Source: Paenibacillus peoriae KCTC 3763 (GTDB taxonomy: Bacteria > Bacillota > Bacilli > Paenibacillales > Paenibacillaceae). Taken from it: a stretch of 64,000 nt of DNA. The DNA is taken from contig NZ_AGFX01000047.1 of the NCBI RefSeq assembly GCF_000236805.1, positions 62,001 through 126,000 on the forward strand, read 5' to 3'. This document shows positions 39,601 through 45,612 of the stretch, one piece after another. How positions within the stretch are numbered: position 1 is the stretch's first letter; every line of letters starts with the position of its first letter. The notes beneath the pieces were generated by a model. The model was not told the origin of the DNA. It worked only from the letters and a program-made list of their open reading frames with translations, and did no database searches. Made by a program: the position numbers and the translations under genes.

Positions 39601-41743
39601 TATACCTTTGCCACCGTTAGAAGCAAACACGAAGACCGTCATATCCTTTGAAGTCCGTATTGCAGTGACAGAGCAGCCAGGACCACGTACCAATCAGGCC
39701 CGCCTTTTACTGACGAATGGAGAAGAAGCGAGTGCAATTCTATCCAACGCTGTAACGGTTGCCATACTCCAGCCTGTTCTGAAGCTGACAAAAACAGCCG
39801 ACACAGAGAGTGTACAGCCAGGCCAAAGCATCACCTACACCATAATTGCGGAAAATACCGGAAACATCGGCGCCCTTGGCTTGTTGACGGATTCCCTGCC
39901 ACCGGAGCTGTCTTTTGTCCCCGGGTCAGTTACGGTGAATGGAGTTCCTAGGTACGGTGTCAGTCCAGGGCAAGGCATTACCCTAGGTGCAATTGCACCA
40001 GGAGAACGAACAACTACCGTCTTCTCCGCTCTTATCGTCCGTTCCCCGGAATCGGGCACACTAATAAATCAAGCTTCATTGGCTTACTCCTACCAACTGC
40101 CGAATGGACGTAATATACAGCTGGAAGCCACTTCGCCTTCGGTCTCTGTTAAGGTAGACCCACCTGTAGAAGGTGCCTTATCAGCCGTGCTAAGCACGAC
40201 AGTATCTACCGTTGCGCTTGGAGATGCAGTGCCTTATCAGCTAATCCTTGTTAACGACGGTGGGACAGTCATTACCGATGTAGTATTAGCTGATTATGTG
40301 CCAGATAAAGCCATCATAGACCCGGGCAGCTTGAGAATTAACGGTTCCCCACCCGCCTCCAGCAAGCCGGGCGAACCATTATTTGTCGGCAGCCTGCAGC
40401 CGGAACAGACGGTGAATATATCCTACATCGTGAACGTTCAGTCTCTGCCTGTCGGTGGCCGTCTAAATAATAGCGTGCAGCTTCGCTATGCCGACAGCAA
40501 TGGCGCGAGCGAAATCACCAGCAACACCGTGATTGTATCCGTTCTCGATCCACAGCTTGCCGCCAGAATCTCCACCGAGAATACAGAGGCCATTGCCGGG
40601 GAGACCCTTACCTATACGGTCCAACTTAACAACTTTGGCAACGTAACTACCGAAGCTACTTTGCAAAATTTCATTCCGGCCGGAACCCTGTTCATTCCTG
40701 GCAGCCTGCAGTTGAACGGTCAATCTCTGCCGGGAGCCAATCTAGCGGTTGGTGTCAACCTTAGATCTGTGGAGCCAGGACAATCGTTGACACTGACTTA
40801 CCAAGTGAGCGTATCGGAGACACCTCCGTCTGGCTACATCGTAAATCAAGCTACCTTTGCCTACTCATTTATGCTGCCTGGAGGAAGACCCGTATCGGGT
40901 ACACTGACTACCAATACCATTACGATTCCAGTCGTATTCCCACTGCTCGAATTAGTCAAAAAGGTGAACACCACAGAAGCCTCTGTAGGCGACACACTCA
41001 CATTTATCATACAGGTAACGAACAAAGGCGGGATCTCGGCACAATATCCGTTGTTCACAGACCTGTTGTCACAAGGATTGATTTATGTACCTAACAGCCT
41101 GACTATTCAAGATAAAGCACAGCCAGGTGCTAATCCTGGCACAGGTATTACTCTTCCAGAAATTGCACCAGGCGAAACGCTCACTCTTACGCTACAGGCG
41201 TTAGTCCGGGAAGCTCCTGCTGAAGGAGCCTTCAGTAACCAGGCCACCATCGAATACACCTCACGTCGTAGTGGAGGAGAGACCATCCCGGAAAGCACCC
41301 AATCCAACACCATCGGCGTGACCGTTATTGCAGCCATTCCTAAGCTTACACTTAGCCCCAGCGCTCTGCGTGTTGGGGAAGAGGACACCTTGTCCTTCAC
41401 CGTCCATGTGGAAAACATCGGCAATACTCCGCTGGAGGAGCTACTGCTCACTGCACCATTCGCAGCCGAGGATTTCCTTTTATTGCGAACCGTTACCGTA
41501 AACTCTGTACCGCTTCCGTATCCTAAGCTGCTTCAAGGTCTCCCATTGGGCCGCCTTGATCCAAACCATCAAGCTGTCATCGTCTTCTCTTTTGATATTG
41601 AAACCGCGCTGCGTCCTTATCTGATAGCCCAGACTATCCTGCGCTATCAATTCCGTTATCCCGACGGACGCATAGAAAAACAATCTGCTTCCTCCAATAC
41701 TATTTTTGTGGAGATGGCTGACTTCGACGGTTCTGTAGAATAA
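30668..41743 (+). CDS. Giant tandem-repeat protein with about 26 DUF11-type modules
   Basis: One uninterrupted reading frame of 3691 residues. Residues 1 to about 337 are a distinct N-terminal domain (FIGNTLGLARSNSAGVPGTV... LTTDGDIYVVNANAIQID). About 26 beta-rich modules averaging 129 residues follow, each with the DUF11 pattern: TKTAN..A.VGDT..YT, D.IPAG..FVPGSV.VNG, G..PG...TVTF. From module 2 on, two subtypes alternate. One carries NNGI and FTSG (SNTVTVPVYQP end); the other carries NTGN and PPDGR (SPNV end). The last six modules are more diverged. No signal peptide, TM segment, LPXTG or SLH anchor is visible. The likely role is a long fibrous surface or spore-associated stalk or adhesin; this is inference. 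The ribosome site (TAGGAAG) is modest. The gene stands alone, with a terminator just downstream. Confidence 0.85.
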   Translation: MAFIQRYVTNQTGAVTFIGNTLGLARSNSAGVPGTVTSIGAFITTNTASRFGTYPFGTTSAFTSNSSTAFLVLPAGSTVLYAELIWGGSYANGSTNVLSSANNPVTFQTPALSTTVSPDSATSVNVTSLSIYVRTANVTNLVIQGGAGAYTVGNVTGTITVPDSTNTNHAGWTLAVVYNNPSLPFRNLSLRVGGEGVSSDTGSVNVVVSGFATPVQGALRGRALICAQEGDVDITGDRALFGPTTSSLTALSGPNNFSTNFFASQINGDDGTLVTTGTFGTTNAVNGAPGTQVTGGRQGWDITNVDISSTLLNSQTSGVLQLTTDGDIYVVNANAIQIDINAPLVTLTKTASAADLVIGDTVTYTINISNTGLVSASNTVLTDTIPAGATFVSGSVIVAGTAQLTANPATGITVGSVAPASTVTITFRATVTSLPANAQLGNQASASFSFQTVPGGPVISGNVPSNTASTPIYQPVIGIVKSANTTAATVGDTITYSFLISNTGSIAANLSFTESIPAGSSFIPGSVTIGGSSVPSANPATGFSVGTINPNATIPVTFRTLVNSVPASGNLTDQATYTFTFTPPDGRVLNRSGTSNTLTIPVSSPNVNVTKASSLAAAAVGETVQFTITATNNGIENVTNVVVTDPLPTGVAFVPGSVTVNGTASSTATPVNGIPIGTLAPGASVTVVFQAVINSLPSPAQINNRATVSFTSGSFAGSSLSNLVTIPVVIAAPAITKSASSNRASVGGTITYSFLIANTGTAVLNTTLTETVPAGSTFIPGSVIVGGSSVPGANPNTGISVGTVNPGAQITVSFRTTVDSLPPGGGLNDQGLLQYTYQLQDGRTLSGSLLSNIVSVSVSLPSVAVTKSAGFTSVSVGETLTYSVTAVNNGIDPITNTVITDPLPGSVSFVPGSVTIGGSSVSTADPRIGIPVGNIGSGASVQVSYAVLVNAVPSVQPLQNTASVSFTSGTFTGTSQTNTVSVPVYQPRISVAKSANTTASTIGDTILYTLLVTNSGNYNASVTLTDAIPAGSTFIENSVVINGVSQPGASPAAGIFIGTVSTQSPITLTFQTVVVSLPTPAQLTDQAAAAISFTLPDGRVRTASTSSNVLSIPVSAPNVSVSKTANRSTAIPGDSVLYTLTVLNNGIETVNNVVVSDPIPSGSQFTVGSVTLNGSTVASGNPSLGIPIGSIAAGGGATITFRVTVSSPLPSPPQLTNQARASFTSGAFSGVSISNAVTVAINAPVLAVSKTANPMRATVGDIVTYSVAVTNSGNIAATATLTDNIPAGSALLPNSVIVNSTPVPGASPAAGLSIGSIIPGAVVQTTFQVVITSVPLPPQLTDQANISFSFQPPDGRVVNGNVSSNIVTIPVSSPDVLVTKSASATDAVPGDTLTYTITAANSGIETVTDVRVTDTIPTGSAFVPGSVIVNGATLPSASPLTGIPVGSIAAGASTTVTFSVLVNSLPQPPQLSDQASVSFTSGTLNFTSLSNTVVVPVYQPIISLVKTANTSQATVGDTVVYTLTAQNTGNLAATATFTDAIPSGSSFVPNSVTVNGLPVAGATPQTGVSVGSIAAGASVSLTFQVIINAVPVGLGLLNQGSATFTFQPPDGRTLNGSVQSNPVFIPVSNPNVAVTKTVNQTAVAFGDTITYTITAVNNDITPVTGAVFIDPIADGTTFVANSVQVNGVTIPGANIATGVAVGSIPAASSVTVTFQATVTSLPASGLSTDQATVSFNSGAFAGQSISNPVSLPVLQPILNVTNTLSADRATVGNTLGFVITVTNTGNTPAQTVVLDLLSSSLSLNQNSVLVNGAPMPGADPISGINIGSVAPGTTVTVTFSAVVISVPPGSILTNQANVNYTFQLLDGRTLTGSGSAQPVSIPISSPNVTVTKAANVADAVVGDSVSYVITAFNNGLDPVTNVIVTDTIPFGTAFVPGSVTINGTPVASANPQNGIPVGTLGAGGGATIRFLLNVQSLPSPASITNEAKVSFTSGAFNGFSVSTPVTIPVYQPIVTVAKNAGTGRATVGDTVTYTLSVTNSGNIGVDTVLSDPIPAGAAFVANSVVINGTAAPGSDPTIGIPLGIIGAATTVALTFQAVITSLPVSGTLVNQATAAFSYQPPDGRVLTGNAISPTVTVSVSSPDVDVVKTASATDAVVGDTITYTVIATNNGISQVANTVVSDPMPPGTSFVPGSVTVNGTSVPASSPISGIPIGTIAVGSSATVTFQASVVSLPQPPQITNQATVSFTSGALISSSQSDPVTLPVYQPIISLTKTANTVSTQIGSTLLYTLTLTNTGNIAVIPVLSDNIPTGSELLPNSVVVNGIIVPGASPVTGITLGSLAPSSSIVVSFQTVVSSLPTPPVLTDLAQANFTYSPPDGRVLSGSVTSNTVNVSVSAPNVQVTKTSSLAAAVVGDTIRYTLSVTNSGVDSVTDTVVTDTIPSGTSFVPGSVLIDGVAFPNASPVAGIAIGNVAAGNTFIVSFQTTVQTLPQPPLLTDIAAVTFTSGTFTGTAFSDPLIVPVFQPLIALTKTSNTLNASVGDTLTYTITAMNSGNIAAALTISDNIPAGSSFLANSVSIAGSPQPGLSIETGVPVGSVLPGGTVSVTFQTVINSLPNPQVLTDQASGSFTFQPPDGRTLSGSVVSNSLSISVSSPDVIIVKGTAATDGIIGDIITYTLAVSNNGISTASNIVVSDTIAAGSSFVNGSVTINGTAFPDGNPGFGISIGTLTPGAVTTVTFQVRVDSLPTPPQLSNQASVSFTNGVFTGSSTSNIVTIPVFQPILTAVKTSSTNNATIGDIITYTIVVSNTGNITASTTVGDNIPDGSVFLPNTVSINGIVAPGASPVTGILTPAIPPGQSATVTFQVLVSSIPVSVLLVDQAEVDYRFNAPDGREAGGFHLSNIVEVAVSSLNITLNKSVSSPFATAGDTLTYELVILNEDTNTVQDARLLDTLPEDIEFVTGSVQINGTAISEGDPRSGIPLPPLEANTKTVISFEVRIAVTEQPGPRTNQARLLLTNGEEASAILSNAVTVAILQPVLKLTKTADTESVQPGQSITYTIIAENTGNIGALGLLTDSLPPELSFVPGSVTVNGVPRYGVSPGQGITLGAIAPGERTTTVFSALIVRSPESGTLINQASLAYSYQLPNGRNIQLEATSPSVSVKVDPPVEGALSAVLSTTVSTVALGDAVPYQLILVNDGGTVITDVVLADYVPDKAIIDPGSLRINGSPPASSKPGEPLFVGSLQPEQTVNISYIVNVQSLPVGGRLNNSVQLRYADSNGASEITSNTVIVSVLDPQLAARISTENTEAIAGETLTYTVQLNNFGNVTTEATLQNFIPAGTLFIPGSLQLNGQSLPGANLAVGVNLRSVEPGQSLTLTYQVSVSETPPSGYIVNQATFAYSFMLPGGRPVSGTLTTNTITIPVVFPLLELVKKVNTTEASVGDTLTFIIQVTNKGGISAQYPLFTDLLSQGLIYVPNSLTIQDKAQPGANPGTGITLPEIAPGETLTLTLQALVREAPAEGAFSNQATIEYTSRRSGGETIPESTQSNTIGVTVIAAIPKLTLSPSALRVGEEDTLSFTVHVENIGNTPLEELLLTAPFAAEDFLLLRTVTVNSVPLPYPKLLQGLPLGRLDPNHQAVIVFSFDIETALRPYLIAQTILRYQFRYPDGRIEKQSASSNTIFVEMADFDGSVE

Positions 41744-41755
41744 TTCCCCTTACCC

Positions 41756-41790
41756 AGAGCTTCCTTACCACCGTGTAAGGGGCTCTTTTT
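41756..41790 (+). terminator. Terminator of the giant repeat gene
   Basis: AGAGC..CCTTAC, CACC loop, GTgtAAGG..GCTCT, followed by TTTTT. It starts 13 bases past the stop codon. Confidence 0.82.
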
Positions 41791-41831
41791 ATGCTGGGGT
41801 TTTGAAAAAATCCTTATGTATTCTGAAAATA

Positions 41832-41860
41832 TAAAAAAGCCCTGGAATGCATTCCAGGGC
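41832..41860 (-). terminator. Terminator of the cold-shock gene
   Basis: GCCCTGGAATG and CATTCCAGGGC form a perfect 22-base palindrome (41839-41860), followed on the minus strand by TTTTTTAT. Confidence 0.85.
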
Positions 41861-41927
41861 AGTTGCTAGCGTGTTATCCATTGCTAACCATCTTACCAAT
41901 TATGTAGGTCGGCTATGCCGGGGATGA

Positions 41928-42125
41928 TTATAATTTGGTTACGTTAGCGGCTTGTGGTCCACGTGCGCCTTCGACAATATCGAACTCCACGTCTTGTCCT
42001 TCTTCAAGCGTTTTGAAACCTTCTGTTTGAATTGCGGAAAAATGTACAAATACGTCGCCGCCTTCAGCAGTTTCAATGAAACCATAACCTTTTTCAGCGT
42101 TAAACCATTTTACTTTACCTTGCAT
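41928..42125 (-). CDS. Cold-shock domain protein (CspA/CspB family)
   Basis: 65 residues, the normal Csp length. RNA-binding motifs RNP1 (KGYGFIE) and RNP2 (VFVHF) are intact. It acts as a single-stranded nucleic acid chaperone. GAAGGG lies about 11 bases before ATG. The promoter (42180-42209) gives a leader of roughly 45-50 bases. It is not clear which csp paralogue this is. Confidence 0.96.
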   Translation of the reverse strand: MQGKVKWFNAEKGYGFIETAEGGDVFVHFSAIQTEGFKTLEEGQDVEFDIVEGARGPQAANVTKL

Positions 42126-42179
42126 GCACTAACATTCCCTTCGTTATCAAATGAAGTGAAGCTCTCGCCCACATTTCCG

Positions 42180-42209
42180 ACTATACCACCCAAACTTATC
42201 CATTGTCAA
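42180..42209 (-). promoter_or_regulatory. Strong sigma-A promoter of the cold-shock gene
   Basis: Minus strand: TTGACA (42204-42209, consensus), 18-base spacer, TATAGT (42180-42185). Confidence 0.75.
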
Positions 42210-42296
42210 TTGGAATTGATAATGTTTTCATACATAGTTATTCCATTTTCAATATTAAAACACTCTATTCCTATAGGTTGGAATGGTATATTAAGC

Positions 42297-42337
42297 AAAA
42301 AAGAGTTTACTATACTTGTATAGTAAACTCTTTTTTT
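42297..42337. terminator. Perfect A/T-flanked hairpin after the secreted-protein gene
   Basis: GAGTTTACTATAC, TT, GTATAGTAAACTC, flanked by AAAAAA and TTTTTTT. It would terminate transcription on either strand; it serves the gene ending at 42397. Confidence 0.88.
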
Positions 42338-42396
42338 GATGTTTGAAACACATAAAAGAATATTTCATTAAGTTTTTTTGTTGCGTCCCATTTTAC

Positions 42397-43488
42397 TTAA
42401 TTATAGTAAACTACCGTTGGGTTCGGCTCAATCCCTTTCGCATAGTAATAGTTCAAGCTACTTGCAAAATCAATTACTTTCTTTTTATCCAGATCATATA
42501 CAAGAATATCTGGATCTCCACTCATATCAATAAAATCCAACCGTCTTGGAGTAACTCTGCCATTGGTGTCAACGAAAGAGGAACTGTGATACGGTGGATT
42601 GCCAGAACTATATGCTGATTCAAAATAGGTGAAAAGCGTCCCTTCATTTAGAACAATTAAAACCGCATTATCCGAGCTTGCATAATTTGAAGTATATTTC
42701 ACAGGCGTAGTGATGCTTTTAACCCGGACTTCTGATACATCATGAGTTCTTGAATTATAACTACCGCCGTAGGAGAAGTAAAATTCCCTGCTCCAATCCA
42801 AGTTCGGATTGGCCGTCGTCGTATTGGCAATTTGAGCACCATTCACCTTAATATCTCCGTTCGGATACTCAATTACCGTATATATTAAATTGTTAGAGTA
42901 GGAGGTTAGTCTAGCTGACTTACCATTAATCGGTGAATCCGCTGGCGAGGCCGCATTCATGTGGATGCTATAACTCTCACCCACCGTTCCCGTGGAAGTA
43001 ACACGAAGTCCCCAGTCCCCTGCTTTTAAATCTGTAGCAAACTTCAATTCAGAGGCCTTTCCTCCAAAACCGGTCAGGCTTGCTGTACCCGTGCTCCAAT
43101 CAATCGAATACAAATCAAATCTATAATTGGGATTACTTGATCTGATCTGAGCCAGGATGCTTCTATCCGTAGGTACGCTAAAAAACCAGAAATCTGTTGG
43201 ATCAGCTGTCGTCAATGAATCAGTAAAACTCATAAGATCACCGCTCACATTAAAATTAGACATTAATGAAGCACGATGAGGGTTCACTTTAAGAGTTTCA
43301 CCATATACAGCTTCAGTCGTACTGGTAGGCTCCAATGCTTGAGTTGTATTGGTAGAAAGAGACGTTGTCGCAGCATCCTTCGTTATAGTACTTGACGAGT
43401 TGGCCTCAACAGAGGCTGGAGCTACTGACGTACTGCCTAGAACTAAAAAGACCAGTAAGATTCCGATAAAATACTTTCCCCACTTCAT
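42397..43488 (-). CDS. Secreted protein of unrecognised family
   Basis: 363 residues from ATG 43488 (GAAGGG nine bases upstream; a further ATG at 43497 is too close to the ribosome site). A clear signal peptide (KYFIGILLVFLVLGSTSVAPAS) is followed by a Thr/Ser-rich linker to about 65. A first beta-rich domain at about 75-180 recalls pre-peptidase C-terminal (PPC-like) folds (GDLMSFTDSL..DFWFFSV, DLKAGDWGLRVTSTGTVGES). A second domain at about 190-360 has no motif I know. It is the only gene between two terminators, so it is transcribed alone. Extracellular location is well supported; function is unknown. Confidence 0.75.
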   Translation of the reverse strand: MKWGKYFIGILLVFLVLGSTSVAPASVEANSSSTITKDAATTSLSTNTTQALEPTSTTEAVYGETLKVNPHRASLMSNFNVSGDLMSFTDSLTTADPTDFWFFSVPTDRSILAQIRSSNPNYRFDLYSIDWSTGTASLTGFGGKASELKFATDLKAGDWGLRVTSTGTVGESYSIHMNAASPADSPINGKSARLTSYSNNLIYTVIEYPNGDIKVNGAQIANTTTANPNLDWSREFYFSYGGSYNSRTHDVSEVRVKSITTPVKYTSNYASSDNAVLIVLNEGTLFTYFESAYSSGNPPYHSSSFVDTNGRVTPRRLDFIDMSGDPDILVYDLDKKKVIDFASSLNYYYAKGIEPNPTVVYYN

Positions 43489-43628
43489 ACACATCATCCC
43501 TTCTCAAATATTGAAAAATTATTCATATATTCAAAAAATATATGAATAATTTAACAATTCTCCATAAAACCTGATTATCCTTTATTCTAAGTTTTTCGTC
43601 CTGTACGATCTGGTGTTGGATCTATGAA

Positions 43629-43697
43629 CGAACCTTGATCAGTACTCTCCTCAAAAAAGAGAGTACTGTCATCCTCTGGGGAAACAAGGAAGGTTCG
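43629..43697 (-). terminator. Nested double hairpin at the 3' end of the glycosylation operon
   Basis: Outer arms CGAACCTT (43629-43636) and AAGGTTCG (43690-43697). Inner arms AGTACTCTC (43641-43649) and GAGAGTACT (43659-43667) surround an A-rich loop. It lies just past the last gene. No U-tract follows the stem on the minus strand, so it is an atypical terminator or an mRNA-stabilising element. Confidence 0.5.
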
Positions 43698-43698
43698 T

Positions 43699-44421
43699 CT
43701 ACACATCTTCTTTCCGGCTTCTTGTCCAATAATACCAACTTTCCATTTCTTTGATTCTATAACCACACTTTATATATAAATTCATTGCATTGTAATTTCG
43801 CCCTTGTGTTGAAACTACTAGTTGATTAATGGGCCTGGATTCAAGAAACACTTTTAACTCTGTTAGCAACTTCGCGCCCATTCCATTACGTTGATGTTTC
43901 AGATCAATCCCTAAAAGACCGATTCTTGCCTTTCTATCTATTAAGTTTTCTTTAATTGTCACGAATCCAATAATTTCTTCATTTAATTTAATGACAAGAC
44001 AATAATCATCGAACGAACCAGTAATAGACTTTTCCATCCATAGTTTATACAACTCATCCACTTTTCCCATACCAAAAATATGTTGATAACAAGAGTATCT
44101 ACTCTCCTTAAATAATCCAGTCATCATATTTTGTAAAACTTGAAAGTCATGCTCTGTGGCTAATACGAGAGAACTTTTATTTTGTGTATTAGTGTCTATT
44201 CCGATCTCAAATGTCACCTTAATATCCGCCATATGGAAATTTTCACTTTCCAGAAAACGAACAGTTTTTATATCATCAATTTTACAGAGTGCTTGTATAA
44301 AATCCAATTGATGCTCATCTATAAAATGGTGAAAATATGAGCTTGTAACTGGGGCAGTAGTTGAAACTTCCGCCATATTCATAGCAAAAAAATTAGAATC
44401 CCAATGCAGCAGCCTCAGCAT
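43699..44421 (-). CDS. GNAT acetyltransferase, WecD-like (dTDP-fucosamine acetyltransferase type)
   Basis: 240 residues from ATG 44421 with GGAGGG upstream; the ORF extends to a TTG at 44436 that lies inside the ribosome site. The N-terminus LLHWDSNFFAMNMAEV is characteristic of WecD/RffC. A GNAT core lies at about 130-225 (KARIGLLGIDLKHQRNGMGAKLL is the acetyl-CoA pyrophosphate loop). WecD acetylates dTDP-4-amino-4,6-dideoxygalactose made by WecE, which is the adjacent upstream gene here. It is the last gene of the island. Confidence 0.8.
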   Translation of the reverse strand: MLRLLHWDSNFFAMNMAEVSTTAPVTSSYFHHFIDEHQLDFIQALCKIDDIKTVRFLESENFHMADIKVTFEIGIDTNTQNKSSLVLATEHDFQVLQNMMTGLFKESRYSCYQHIFGMGKVDELYKLWMEKSITGSFDDYCLVIKLNEEIIGFVTIKENLIDRKARIGLLGIDLKHQRNGMGAKLLTELKVFLESRPINQLVVSTQGRNYNAMNLYIKCGYRIKEMESWYYWTRSRKEDV

Positions 44422-44436
44422 CCTAAATCCCTCCAA

Positions 44437-45570
44437 CTATACTGTTGAAAAAAATTTGTATATACAATCTACAATTGTATTTATATCTGACTCTTTCATA
44501 TTAAAATAGAGAGGTAATCTAATTAAACGTTCGCTCTCTCTAGTTGTATAGACATCCTTACCACTAAATAAACTACGCTTTAAACCTGCCTCGGAACTAT
44601 GAAGCGGTACATAATGAAAAACAGCCATGATTTCATGCCTTCTCAAAAAATTTAATAATTCGGTTCTTATTTCTAAATCTCTTACTTTAATATAAAACAT
44701 ATGAGCATTATTAGTACTATCAAGAGGTATAACTGGTAAGTCAATTAAATTTAGTTCACTCAAAGGTTGTAATAGCTTAAAATATAAATTCCAGCTAACC
44801 AATCTATTACTTGTAATCATTTCTGAGGCTTCAAGTTGTGCCATTAAAAAGGCAGTGTTCAACTCGCTAGGAAGGTAGGAAGAACCTATGTCAACCCAAG
44901 TATACTTATCTACCTGACCTCTAAAAAATTTGGATCTGTTTGTCCCTTTCTCACGTATTATTTCAGCCCTCTCCATAAATGTTTCATCATTAACCAACAA
45001 AGCTCCGCCTTCTCCGCAATGAACATTTTTGGTTTCGTGGAAGCTAATGCATCCTAAATGACCAAGGGTCCCCAGTTTCCTTCCTTTATATTCGCTAAGA
45101 ATTCCTTGTGCAGCATCCTCTACAACTGCCAAATTATATCTATTCGCTAAATCCAAAATTTTATCCATATCACAAGCTACTCCGGCATAATGCACCGGGA
45201 CAATTGCTTTTGTTTTATCTGTGATCGCATCTTCTATAAGATTTTCGTTGATATTCATAGTATCAGGCCGAATATCCACGAACACAATTGTAGCTCCTCT
45301 TAAGGCAAAGGCATTTGCAGTAGATACAAAAGTATAAGAAGGCATGATAATTTCGTCTCCTTGTTGAATATCCAAGAGAATGGCAGCCATCTCCAGAGCA
45401 TGCGTACAAGAAGTCGTTATTAGTGTTTTTTTCACATTAAAAGTTCTTTCAAACCAGTTTGCACATAGACGAGTAAATTTTCCGTCCCCCGAAAGATGTC
45501 CACTAGAAAATGATTCTTTGATGTAATCCTCTTCGTTACCTACTATCGCTGGTACATTGAAGTTTAACAT
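44437..45570 (-). CDS. WecE-like sugar-nucleotide 4-aminotransferase (DegT/DnrJ/EryC1 family)
   Basis: A PLP enzyme of 377 residues expected to convert dTDP-4-keto-6-deoxyglucose to dTDP-4-amino-4,6-dideoxygalactose. The PLP-binding Lys is in ISFHETKNVHCGEGGALL; EDAAQGILSEYKGRKLGTLG and the TTSCTHALEMAA loop are WecE-like. ATG 45570 (or an ATG two codons upstream) follows GAGAG. The WecD-like gene is next. Neither rmlA nor rmlB is in the window, so the dTDP-keto sugar must come from elsewhere. The second DegT enzyme of the island (52318) is a different subfamily. Confidence 0.85.
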   Translation of the reverse strand: MLNFNVPAIVGNEEDYIKESFSSGHLSGDGKFTRLCANWFERTFNVKKTLITTSCTHALEMAAILLDIQQGDEIIMPSYTFVSTANAFALRGATIVFVDIRPDTMNINENLIEDAITDKTKAIVPVHYAGVACDMDKILDLANRYNLAVVEDAAQGILSEYKGRKLGTLGHLGCISFHETKNVHCGEGGALLVNDETFMERAEIIREKGTNRSKFFRGQVDKYTWVDIGSSYLPSELNTAFLMAQLEASEMITSNRLVSWNLYFKLLQPLSELNLIDLPVIPLDSTNNAHMFYIKVRDLEIRTELLNFLRRHEIMAVFHYVPLHSSEAGLKRSLFSGKDVYTTRESERLIRLPLYFNMKESDINTIVDCIYKFFSTV

Positions 45571-45612
45571 TATCATCTCTCATTTCAGCAAATTATGTGA
45601 TTCCCATTCAGC

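Noticed and set aside
31001-41683. Many long minus-strand open frames inside the giant repeat gene
   Set aside because: They recur once per repeat module as antisense shadows of the same repeated codons and have no ribosome sites.
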